DNA from: a virus
Length of the DNA stretch: 26,615 nucleotides
Virus record (IMG/VR): IMGVR_UViG_3300017725_000059
Location: 1 to 26,615 of that record
Strand: one strand, 5' to 3'
Each line of letters starts with the position of its first letter. Positions within the stretch are counted from its first letter, which is position 1. A program made the position numbers and the translations under genes. Below the pieces are notes generated by a model that worked only from the letters and a program-made list of their open reading frames with translations, was not told where the DNA came from and did not search any database. Shown here piece by piece: positions 15,025-22,404 of the stretch.

Positions 15025-18000
15025 ATGGCTGCTGTAACTCTTAAAGATTTAATGGATCCTCTGTCAAAGATAGAGGCTGCTGCAAAAGAGACTAATGAAA
15101 AATTAGATGCTCTTATTGCAGTTTCTGGAGGTGGTAATTCCGGTGGTAGTTTAGATGCTGCCATAGTGGCTCAATTAACAGCACAAACAGATTTATTAAC
15201 TGCTATTGAAGCAAATACATCCAGAAATCCTTTAGGAGGAATATTTAGTAGAAAAGGTGGTGCTGCTAAGAAAAGTAATGCTGGTGCTACTTTAAATGAT
15301 TTAGGTATTGGTGCAAAGTTAACAGCTAAGGCAATAATGTTGTGGCTATTAGTACCGAAGAAAGCATTGGAGAAATTTAAAGGTTTTGTAGCAGATACAC
15401 TTGATTCATTTGAAAAAGTTAAACCTAAAAAAGTAAAGGCTGGGGCTGATGCTCTTGCTGTTGCTTCTGGTGCTGCAATGATATCTGCAAAAGCATTAAT
15501 GGTTTGGACGTTTGTACCTGAATCGGCTATAGATAAATTTACAGCTTATATAACAAAATTAGATAAAGCTTTATCTAAGACCACACCTAAAAAGGCTAAG
15601 AAAGGTGCGGAAACTTTAGGCTTAATGGGCGATGCACTTTTAAAATTTGCAAAAGGATTAGCTTTATCTGCAATATTAGTTCCATTAGGTTTAATAGCAA
15701 TACCGTTCTTATTATTGGCTGTGACTGCTGTTGGTGGTATTATGGCTTTACTAGGTGGTAAGAAAATGGGCCAACGAATTAGGAGAGGCGCAAGAGCTTT
15801 AGATAAAGTAGGTGATGCTCTAACATCCTTTGCAATAGGACTAGGTTTATTTGCTTTATCTACTATGTTTATTATAACTCAACCAAATATCTTAATAGGT
15901 ATGGTAGCTTCACTAATATTAGTACCAGGTGCAATTGCAATATTAGGTGGTAAGAAAATGGCTAAGAGAGTTAGGAGAGGTTCATTAGGTTTACTAATCT
16001 TAGGTGTAGCATTAATACCTTTTTCTATAGGTATGTTAGCATTATCATACGCAACGAGAGGTAATGGTATTGGAGACATTCTTCTACAAGGTGCTACAAT
16101 ATTAGCAATAGGTGGAGCTGCTGCATTAGTTGGTAAGATGGGTATGAAGAATATTTTGTTTGGTGCTGCCGCGATGGCGTTAAACGGTTTAGGACTTTTA
16201 GTATTTAGTTTAGGTTATACTCCGTTTGCTGATGCAACTAGAGGTAACACTTTAGAAGATGTAGGCGTACAGGCATTAACACTTGTAGCTATTGGTGGAA
16301 TTATGGCATTAGCTGGATTGGCAGTTGCTGCCACTGGAGGTACTGCTTTATTAGGTCCTCTTATGTTTGCTGCCGCAGGTTTAGCATTACAAGAATTGGC
16401 ACCAGGTTTACAGATGATGAAAAAGATAGACTTTACCAAAACCGATGCTGAAAACTTATCCTTTACATTAGGTGCAGTAGCTGCTGCATTCTCAGGTGTA
16501 GAACCTGAAGCAGGATTCTTAAAGAATGTTGGTAATGTATTTAGTAGAATAGGGCAGAGTATTGCCGGAGGTGGAGCCGCTGCAATGTATATAGGTGCAG
16601 GAAAGGCGTTACAAGAATTATCAAAAGGTTTAAAAGATTTTAAAGAAATTGACTTTACACAAGAAGATTCAGAAGATCTTGCTGTCGCATTAGGTTCTGT
16701 TAGTGCTGCCTTTGCTCAAGCTGGTGGAGAACCATCAAGCCCAGGTGGTTTATTCGGATTGGTATTTGGATCTACGTTTAGCCCTAATGCAACTGAAAGA
16801 GGAGTTAAATCGGTAATGAGATCAGGTGATGCACTTACCGAAATTACAAAAGGGCTCCATTCCTTTATGAAACTACAAGAAAAGGGTGCTAAGTTTGGTG
16901 AACCTGATAGTGATGGACATTATGAAGAAGGTACTTTAGGTTATGCAATTACAAATACTGTAGGATTTATTAGAACGGCGTTTGCCGCAGTTGCTGGAGA
17001 AGGTAATGTTCAGGCAGGTGGATTCTTTAATACTCTATTTGGAATTAAAAAGAATAAAGTAGCAGAAGGTATTGATTCAGTTAGAGGAGTTGGTAAAAAC
17101 TTAGATGATATTGCCAATAGTGTAATGAAATTCCAAACAATGATAGAAAAAGGTATTAAGTTTGGAGAACCTGATGGTGATGGAAATTATGAAGAAGGTA
17201 CCCTAGGTTATGCAATTGTAAATACTATAGGATTTATTCGTACTGCTTTTGCTGCCGTTGCTGATGAAGGTAATGTTGAGGCAGGTGGATTCTTTAATTC
17301 CTTATTTGGTGTTAAAAAGAATAAAGTAGCGGAAGGTGTTGATTCAGTTAGAGGAGTTGGTAAAGATTTAGATTCAATTGCTGATGGTTTACTTAAATTT
17401 ATTGGATTTACGAAAGATAATATTGATTTTGGTCCAGAAGGTGATTTAGCCAAAGCAGTTGTAGGTTCAATAACATTTATAAGCGATGCATTTGCTGCAG
17501 TCGCAGGTGAGGAAACTGAGGATAGTGCATTATTTGGTCTAATTACATGGAATGAAAATAATGTAGAAAAAGGTGTTTCGGCTGTAAAGGGTGTAGGTAA
17601 AGATTTGGAAGGTATTGCTAACGGATTAGAAACTTTCCAAAAGATGGTAAAAGATAAAGTTGATTTTAAACCAAAGGGAGAATTGGCTAATGCAGTTAAA
17701 AATACTTTAACTTTTGTTGGTGATGCGTTTGCTGCAATTGGTTCAAATGAAACAACTGACTCTGCAATGTTTGGTTTAATTTCATGGGATGAGAATAATG
17801 TAGAAAAAGGAATTAAAGCAGTAAAAGGCGCAGGTAAGGAACTATCAGGTATTGCTAAAGGTGTAGCTACATTTGCCGGCGTTAAGAACCCTGCCCAAGT
17901 AGCAAAAGGTATAGGTACATTATTTAATAGTATTGCTGATGCGTTTACAAAGAATTATATAGACATTGCAATGATGAGACCTGCAATGAATCATTTCTCT

Positions 18001-18402
18001 GGTTGGATTACTGATTTAGCAGATGCTGCAGATGATGGATCATTAAATAAAGCTGGAACAGATTTAGAAAAAATTGCTGCAGCTATTAATTCTGTTGATC
18101 CTTTTAAGGCTGAAGCAATGGCCGGATTATTCAGTGGTGCCGGTGAACTTGGTGAAAATAGAAGAGCATATCAAACCCTAGCAAGAGCAGTAGAGGATAT
18201 TCGAGATTTACTATCAGAAACGAGTGGAGGTGGTGAAGCTGCAACAACTGAAGGCGGGGCTCCTGCTGCCGGAGGATCAAGTAAGAGTAGTAATAATAAT
18301 GCTGCAATGGTAAGACTTAATAGTACTCTTAGCCGACTTAATTCTACAATGAGTTCGTTACCTGCATCAATTCAATCAATTAAAATCATAGTAGAAGATT
18401 AA
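15025..18402 (+). CDS. Tape-measure protein (tail length), repeat-rich
   Basis: The 1125-residue protein is Ala/Gly/Lys-rich. It begins with a helical segment (1-60), then has hydrophobic stretches at about 205-440 (for example LVPLGLIAIPFLLLAVTAVG and IAILGGKKMAKRVRRG, the GGKKM-R-RRG unit occurring twice). From about 448 to 978 there are seven degenerate repeats of 74-89 residues. These are marked by 'GAGK/GVGKxLxxIAxG', 'FAAVA' and 'LFG' elements. A Ser/Gly linker (about 1070-1092) precedes a helical end. Length, composition, membrane-like centre and position after the tail assembly genes fit a tape-measure protein that sets tail length and enters the host envelope. T4 gp29 has 590 residues. 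The start is ATG 15025, after an A/T-rich leader with no SD. Confidence 0.75.
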   Translation: MAAVTLKDLMDPLSKIEAAAKETNEKLDALIAVSGGGNSGGSLDAAIVAQLTAQTDLLTAIEANTSRNPLGGIFSRKGGAAKKSNAGATLNDLGIGAKLTAKAIMLWLLVPKKALEKFKGFVADTLDSFEKVKPKKVKAGADALAVASGAAMISAKALMVWTFVPESAIDKFTAYITKLDKALSKTTPKKAKKGAETLGLMGDALLKFAKGLALSAILVPLGLIAIPFLLLAVTAVGGIMALLGGKKMGQRIRRGARALDKVGDALTSFAIGLGLFALSTMFIITQPNILIGMVASLILVPGAIAILGGKKMAKRVRRGSLGLLILGVALIPFSIGMLALSYATRGNGIGDILLQGATILAIGGAAALVGKMGMKNILFGAAAMALNGLGLLVFSLGYTPFADATRGNTLEDVGVQALTLVAIGGIMALAGLAVAATGGTALLGPLMFAAAGLALQELAPGLQMMKKIDFTKTDAENLSFTLGAVAAAFSGVEPEAGFLKNVGNVFSRIGQSIAGGGAAAMYIGAGKALQELSKGLKDFKEIDFTQEDSEDLAVALGSVSAAFAQAGGEPSSPGGLFGLVFGSTFSPNATERGVKSVMRSGDALTEITKGLHSFMKLQEKGAKFGEPDSDGHYEEGTLGYAITNTVGFIRTAFAAVAGEGNVQAGGFFNTLFGIKKNKVAEGIDSVRGVGKNLDDIANSVMKFQTMIEKGIKFGEPDGDGNYEEGTLGYAIVNTIGFIRTAFAAVADEGNVEAGGFFNSLFGVKKNKVAEGVDSVRGVGKDLDSIADGLLKFIGFTKDNIDFGPEGDLAKAVVGSITFISDAFAAVAGEETEDSALFGLITWNENNVEKGVSAVKGVGKDLEGIANGLETFQKMVKDKVDFKPKGELANAVKNTLTFVGDAFAAIGSNETTDSAMFGLISWDENNVEKGIKAVKGAGKELSGIAKGVATFAGVKNPAQVAKGIGTLFNSIADAFTKNYIDIAMMRPAMNHFSGWITDLADAADDGSLNKAGTDLEKIAAAINSVDPFKAEAMAGLFSGAGELGENRRAYQTLARAVEDIRDLLSETSGGGEAATTEGGAPAAGGSSKSSNNNAAMVRLNSTLSRLNSTMSSLPASIQSIKIIVED
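16366..17960 (+). repeat. Tandem degenerate repeats inside the tape-measure gene
   Basis: Unit starts are near 16366, 16588, 16813, 17080, 17347, 17583 and 17821, giving periods of 222, 225, 267, 267, about 236 and 238 bp; the last unit is partial. Units three and four share EPDxDGxYEEGTLGYAI and GGFFNxLFGxKKNKVAEG and are very similar in DNA. Units five and six share DSAxFGLI and ENNVEKG. This suggests stepwise duplication. Confidence 0.75.
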
Positions 18403-18405
18403 TTT

Positions 18406-18435
18406 CTAAAATCTTAAAACCTTTTTATATTTTAG
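18406..18435 (+). terminator. AT-only imperfect hairpin after the tape-measure gene, weak terminator candidate
   Basis: A 30-base inverted repeat starts with CTAAAAT and ends with ATTTTAG. Twelve of the fourteen opposing positions pair around a CC centre. It is not followed by a clean T run, and it overlaps the upstream box of the next class I promoter-like element, so a regulatory role is as likely as termination. Confidence 0.3.
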
Positions 18436-18450
18436 CTATATAAAATTTAA
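18415..18450 (+). promoter_or_regulatory. Class I promoter-like element before the exonuclease gene
   Basis: TAAAAC (18415-18420) is followed after 18 bp by TATAAAATTTAA (18439-18450). AAACCTTT at 18417-18424 is also present in the elements at 20484 and 23752. The leader to the ATG at 18490 is about 40 nt, longer than for other class I genes. Confidence 0.5.
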
Positions 18451-18489
18451 CAGAGAGAGTCTGGAAATAGTATAGTTTAAAAGTATAAT

Positions 18490-19287
18490 ATGGAAAAAGT
18501 AAAAAACATAGTTTGGTTTGACTTAGAAACCACAGGAGTAAACACAAGTAGCGATAGAATTATCGAGATCGCAATGATAAAAACTGATTCTGAAGGAAAT
18601 GAAATAGATTCTTTTCAGTCATTAGTTAATCCCGGCCCTAATGCAGTCATGAGAGAAGAAGCTCAAGATAAGCACGGTATCACACCAGAACAATTAAAAG
18701 ATGCGCCCCAATTTGATTTAATAGCTAAAGAAGTTTTGGACTTTATTGATGATAGTGACTTAGGTGGATATAACGCACTTTACTTTGATGTACCAATGCT
18801 CGTAGAGGAATTTATGAGGAGCGGTATTGCGTTCTCACATCGCCAAAGAGCTGTAGTAGATCCTTTTTTAATTTATTCAAAATATGAACGTAGAGATTTA
18901 AGTACTGCATATAAAAAATATACAGGAAAGGATTTAGAAGGCGCTCATAGGGCCGATGTTGATATTCGTGCAACAATGGAAATATTTCAAAAACAAAAAG
19001 AACTTTATGACATGCCAACTACAGCAAAAGAAATTGATGATGTTGTAAATGAATCACGAAAAGATCAAGTAGACCTTAGTGGTAAATATAAATTTGCTGA
19101 AATAAACGGTAAACGAGAAATTGTATTTAACTTTGGTAAAAACAAAGGAAAACCGTTTAAAGAAGTTTATGAAACAGATGCAAGGTATATTCAATGGATT
19201 ATTGATAAGGGTGAATTCTCAAAAGAGGTAAAAATCATATCTCGTAAACTCTTAGAAAAAATGAGAGCAGAAAACCCTGTTTTGTAA
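18490..19287 (+). CDS. DnaQ-like DEDDh 3'-5' exonuclease with ExoX-like C-terminal domain
   Basis: The 265-residue protein has the DEDDh catalytic set: D11 and E13 in WFDLETTG, D100 in GYNALYFDVPML, and H153 and D158 in GAHRADVDIRAT. The DKHGIT motif (60-65) is that of DnaQ-type proofreading subunits and exonuclease X. Residues about 209-245 (REIVFNFGKNKGKPFKEVYE and then YIQWIIDKGEF) match the small C-terminal domain attached to ExoX-type exonucleases. It would degrade DNA from 3' ends, in repair, proofreading or host DNA breakdown; T4 DexA is the functional comparison. It has its own class I promoter-like element, placing it with replication genes although it follows the tape-measure gene. 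Confidence 0.88.
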   Translation: MEKVKNIVWFDLETTGVNTSSDRIIEIAMIKTDSEGNEIDSFQSLVNPGPNAVMREEAQDKHGITPEQLKDAPQFDLIAKEVLDFIDDSDLGGYNALYFDVPMLVEEFMRSGIAFSHRQRAVVDPFLIYSKYERRDLSTAYKKYTGKDLEGAHRADVDIRATMEIFQKQKELYDMPTTAKEIDDVVNESRKDQVDLSGKYKFAEINGKREIVFNFGKNKGKPFKEVYETDARYIQWIIDKGEFSKEVKIISRKLLEKMRAENPVL

Positions 19288-19353
19288 ATTGTTAATAACT
19301 TTTAGAAAAAAGATCTCATTTTATTTTCAATTCCCAACTATTTTGATTATATT

Positions 19354-19374
19354 TATAATATAATTAAATAACAC
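19354..19374 (+). promoter_or_regulatory. Class III shared leader/promoter-like element
   Basis: This element matches 1995-2015 at 18 of 21 positions, with TATAAT at the left and the identical ATTAAATAACAC at 19363-19374. It ends 5 nt before the ATG at 19380. It is the likely control point for the small-gene cluster that follows. Confidence 0.45.
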
Positions 19375-19379
19375 GGAAT

Positions 19380-19676
19380 ATGTCTAAATATCAAGAACTA
19401 CTACAAAATCCTCCAAGGCTAACAGTAAAGAAAGATGCAAGAGAGGTAATTATTAAAACTGTAAGTTGTATGTGTGATAACGTACATTACCTTAAGTTTA
19501 AGAAAAATTCAGAAGGTGATTTTAAAATGTCAGGTGGTGGATTTGCTTTATCTAACTGGCAAATGAAACATAAACCACATGATATTGAGTGGATCGCTGA
19601 TGAAGGTAAGTGGAACCAAGTATTTAGAATGATTAATACCGGGACAGAAAAAATTGAATCCTTAAAAAGTAGATAA
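19380..19676 (+). CDS. Hypothetical protein, 98 aa
   Basis: I do not recognise this protein. It has KDAREVIIKTVSCMCDNVHY (18-37) with a CxC pair (C30, C32), then a basic stretch, GGGFALSNWQMKHKPHDIEW (52-71) and a helical end. It appears soluble. It is first in a run of five small genes after a class III leader. Its TAA overlaps the next ATG at 19676, so it is coupled to the next gene. Confidence 0.75.
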   Translation: MSKYQELLQNPPRLTVKKDAREVIIKTVSCMCDNVHYLKFKKNSEGDFKMSGGGFALSNWQMKHKPHDIEWIADEGKWNQVFRMINTGTEKIESLKSR

Positions 19677-19909
19677 TGGCAATAACAACAAAACCAATGC
19701 CTGGATCCGAAATGATCCACGTTGACTTAAGCGGCCCAGATGGTAATGCATTTTCATTAATTGGTCTGGCTCAAAAATTAGCAAAGCAACTTCACTATCA
19801 ACCTGATGAAAGAGGAGAACTTACAGCAGAGATGATGGGTGGAGATTACGATAACCTGTTAGAAGTTTTCGATAAACACTTCGGAGAATTTGTAACATTA
19901 CATAAATAA
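19676..19909 (+). CDS. Conserved-looking phage protein, 77 aa, unknown function
   Basis: The middle, HVDLSGPDGNAFSLIGLAQK (15-34), followed by a helix and MMGGDYDNLLEVFDKHFGEF (53-72), resembles a small uncharacterised protein I have seen in many large phages ('DLsGP.GNAF.L...A', 'GDYDNL...F...FG'). No catalytic motif is evident. Start ATG 19676 overlaps the previous stop. Function unknown. Confidence 0.75.
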   Translation: MAITTKPMPGSEMIHVDLSGPDGNAFSLIGLAQKLAKQLHYQPDERGELTAEMMGGDYDNLLEVFDKHFGEFVTLHK

Positions 19910-19910
19910 T

Positions 19911-20096
19911 ATGAAAGAACCGACACCATACCGTATGATAACGGAAGAAGAACACATTGAAGAAATTCTAACAGAAGCATCTGCTTATGGCCTAAGAGCC
20001 GAGGTAAAGCAGTATGCAGAAAACCTATTAGATGAATCCCCAGAGATGGATCCAATTGATGCCTATACTCATGGGTTTGAAGAGTGGATTAAATAA
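19911..20096 (+). CDS. Hypothetical protein, 61 aa
   Basis: A small acidic, helical protein (about one quarter Glu/Asp), with EEEHIEEILTEASAYGLRAE (12-31) and DPIDAYTHGFEEWIK at the end. It starts 1 nt after the previous stop. The pattern 'L..A..YGL..EV...A' recalls the small protein at 25505, so the two may share a fold. No function can be assigned. Confidence 0.7.
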   Translation: MKEPTPYRMITEEEHIEEILTEASAYGLRAEVKQYAENLLDESPEMDPIDAYTHGFEEWIK

Positions 20097-20099
20097 ATT

Positions 20100-20246
20100 A
20101 TGGAAAAAGATAACGAAGACAAAAAACTAAAAGAAGTTAAGTTAACTCAACAAGAATGGTTTGATGCTCTTCGTGTACCTACACCTGTAAGAAATAAGAA
20201 AAAGTATAGGAGAAAGAAAAAACATAAAGGTAAAGATGATGAATAG
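20100..20246 (+). CDS. Very small basic protein, 48 aa
   Basis: ATG at 20100 follows the previous stop by 3 nt, and TAG is at 20244-20246. The product has an acidic/Lys start, TQQEWFDALRVPTPVRNKKK (16-35) and a strongly basic tail (RRKKKHKGK). The tail suggests nucleic-acid or ribosome binding, but this is inference. Its end overlaps the next start. Confidence 0.6.
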   Translation: MEKDNEDKKLKEVKLTQQEWFDALRVPTPVRNKKKYRRKKKHKGKDDE

Positions 20247-20481
20247 CGGTAAAGAATGGGATTGGATGGATACTAAGGTTCCTCTATCTTTTATTAGAGA
20301 TGAAATGAAATGGGTAGAAAAAGTTATAACTCATAAGGATAATAAAAATTTACATTACCCATCACTTAAGCAGCTTATAAATAATTTTTATAACAAATGG
20401 GTAAATAAGAACAATACAGTAATTATGAATATTTACCGTGAGTATCTTAATTCAGTTTTAAGAAGTGAATTTGGTAGGTAA
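20236..20481 (+). CDS. Hypothetical protein, 81 aa
   Basis: Two adjacent ATGs (20236 and 20239) lie inside the end of the preceding gene. The product contains WDWMDTKVPLSFIRDEMKWV (8-27) and a Lys/Asn-rich helical second half ending in NSVLRSEFGR. It appears soluble and is unknown to me. It is the last gene of the small cluster; a class I promoter-like element follows directly. Confidence 0.7.
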   Translation: MMNSGKEWDWMDTKVPLSFIRDEMKWVEKVITHKDNKNLHYPSLKQLINNFYNKWVNKNNTVIMNIYREYLNSVLRSEFGR

Positions 20482-20516
20482 TTAAACCTTTATGAATTTA
20501 TCAATATAAAAATAAA
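20482..20516 (+). promoter_or_regulatory. Class I promoter-like element before the topoisomerase genes
   Basis: TTAAAC (20482-20487, within AAACCTTT) is followed after 17 bp by TATAAAAATAAA (20505-20516). The ATG follows at 20525. It is the cleanest class I example, together with 23750-23784. Confidence 0.62.
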
Positions 20517-20524
20517 TCTAAAGA

Positions 20525-22402
20525 ATGGCAGTAAGCATTGAAAAGAAATATCAGAAACTTACAGATACAGAACATGTATTACTTAGACCAGGTATGTACA
20601 TTGGTTCTGTAAAGCCACACACAGAAGAAGTTTATCTTTTAGATAGAAGAAGCTGGAAATTGGTACCTAAAGAAATTACCTATAACCCAGGATTCTTAAA
20701 ACTCTTTGATGAGATTGTATCTAACTCTGTTGATGAACATAAAAGAAATCCTAAACTTAATCAAGTAAAAGTTAACATTGATATTAATACTAATAAAATA
20801 TCAATTTGGGATAATGGTGGTATTCCTGTAGAAATTCATAAAGAGTATAATGAATGGGTACCTGAAATGATTTTCAGTAACCTAAAGACAGGGAGTAATT
20901 TTGATGATACCGAAGAAAGAACCGTTGTAGGAACTAATGGAGTAGGTAGTACATTAACAAATATATTCAGTAAAGAATTTACGATTGATACATGTGATAA
21001 GAAGAAAAGATTTACCCAAACCTTTTCGAACAATATGGCAAAGAAAACTAAACCTGCCATAAAACCACAAAAGAAAGGATTTACAGAAATTTCATACATT
21101 GCAGATTTTAAAAGATTTGGTATGAGTAAGATTGATAAAGCTTCAATCCAAATGATTGAAAAAAGACTTTATGATATTGCTGCATGTAATCCTAAATTAA
21201 AAATCTGGTTAAATGGAGATACTATTACATTTAAATCTTTTAAAGAATATTCTGAATTGTATACCACACCAGTATTTTATGAACAATCAGAAAATTGGCA
21301 AATAGGTATAGGTCATTCTACATCAGGCTTTAAAGCTATCTCATTTGTAAATTCTGTTGAAACGAAAGATGGTGGTAAACATGTAGATAACATTACATGG
21401 CAGATTACTCAATTCCTTAGGGATAAGATTAAAAGAAAGCATAGAGTTGATGTAAAGCCATCAGAATTAAAAAATCACTTATACCTTTTTATTAATAGTA
21501 CGATTATTAATCCAGCATTTTCATCACAAACAAAAGAAAAGCTTATTACTGAACCTAAAGACTTTGGTAGTATTCATGTACTTTCCGATAAGACATTAAG
21601 ACAAGTTTTAAATTCAGAAATAATTCAATCAGTTTTAGATTGGATTAAACAAAAGAAAGCTGCTGAGGAAAGATCTAAGCTTAGGAAATTAAATAAAGGC
21701 TTAGATAAGAAAAAGGTTGTAAAACTAATTGATGCAAAAAAGAGAGGTGATCGAAGTAACTGTACTCTTGCAATATTTGAGGGTGATTCTGCATCATCTG
21801 CATTTAGACAATACAGAAATCCAAATATGCAAGGTGCCTTTCCACTTAGAGGTAAATTTGTAAATGTAAGAGAATCTATACCGTCTAAGGTTGTACAAAA
21901 TAAAGAAGTACAATCTCTTATGGCTGCATTAGGTTTAAAGATAGGCCATGAACCTAAAGATTTAAGATACGGTAAAATATTATTGTATACTGATGCTGAT
22001 GTAGATGGTAATTCTATATCTGCTTTGTTAATTAATTTCTTAGGTAAGTATTGGCCAGAGTTATTTGAACAAGGTAGGGTATTAAAGGTAGAAACTCCTC
22101 TTATGGTTGCTAAGAAAGGTAAAGATACATTAAGTTTTTATTCTGATGAAGATTATAAAGAATGGGAATCTAAACAAAAGTCATTATCATCATGGTCAAT
22201 TGAATATAAGAAAGGTCTTGCTGCATTGGAGAATGAAGAGTACCAGGAAATTATTAGTAATCCTAAAACCTTTACTTTAACTAAAGATAAAGATTTTGAT
22301 AATACATTAGATACATGGTTCTCTAAAGATTCTGAACCAAGAAAGAAAAAGATTTTAGGCGAGGAGTTAATTTATAAGACAAGCGATAAATCATTATTTT
22401 AA
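20525..22402 (+). CDS. 39: DNA topoisomerase II large subunit (gp39-like)
   Basis: The 625-residue protein joins a GHKL ATPase domain and a TOPRIM domain, as in T4 gp39 and GyrB/ParE. ATPase motifs are E63, N67 and D70 in FDEIVSNSVDEH, SIWDNGGIPVE (93-103) and the GTNGVGSTLTN loop (136-146). LRPGMYIGS (20-28) is the usual N-terminal signature. TOPRIM residues are E419 in AIFEGDSASS and D490, D492 and D494 in YTDADVDG. It supplies ATP-driven strand passage together with the gene starting 2 nt after its stop. The C-terminal part (about 525-625) is Lys/Glu-rich. The T4 enzyme is required for normal early replication; the class I promoter-like element fits this. Confidence 0.95.
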   Translation: MAVSIEKKYQKLTDTEHVLLRPGMYIGSVKPHTEEVYLLDRRSWKLVPKEITYNPGFLKLFDEIVSNSVDEHKRNPKLNQVKVNIDINTNKISIWDNGGIPVEIHKEYNEWVPEMIFSNLKTGSNFDDTEERTVVGTNGVGSTLTNIFSKEFTIDTCDKKKRFTQTFSNNMAKKTKPAIKPQKKGFTEISYIADFKRFGMSKIDKASIQMIEKRLYDIAACNPKLKIWLNGDTITFKSFKEYSELYTTPVFYEQSENWQIGIGHSTSGFKAISFVNSVETKDGGKHVDNITWQITQFLRDKIKRKHRVDVKPSELKNHLYLFINSTIINPAFSSQTKEKLITEPKDFGSIHVLSDKTLRQVLNSEIIQSVLDWIKQKKAAEERSKLRKLNKGLDKKKVVKLIDAKKRGDRSNCTLAIFEGDSASSAFRQYRNPNMQGAFPLRGKFVNVRESIPSKVVQNKEVQSLMAALGLKIGHEPKDLRYGKILLYTDADVDGNSISALLINFLGKYWPELFEQGRVLKVETPLMVAKKGKDTLSFYSDEDYKEWESKQKSLSSWSIEYKKGLAALENEEYQEIISNPKTFTLTKDKDFDNTLDTWFSKDSEPRKKKILGEELIYKTSDKSLF

Positions 22403-22404
22403 AT

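Noticed and set aside
14862-15164. Minus-strand open frame of 100 codons over the gp26/tape-measure junction
   Set aside because: It is antisense to two supported frames, has no start context or recognisable domain, and arises from AT-rich codon bias.
16366-17960. Repeat array read as an intergenic or CRISPR-like repeat
   Set aside because: The periodicity is in frame, degenerate at DNA level and conserved in protein, so it is a coding repeat.
19288-19379. Terminator between the exonuclease and the small-gene cluster
   Set aside because: The region is AT-rich with A and T runs but no convincing stem; only the class III leader near its end can be supported.
20836-21099. Minus-strand hydrophobic open frame that looks like a membrane protein
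   Set aside because: It is antisense to the topoisomerase large subunit ATPase domain; hydrophobicity comes from reading Lys/Asn-rich codons backwards.
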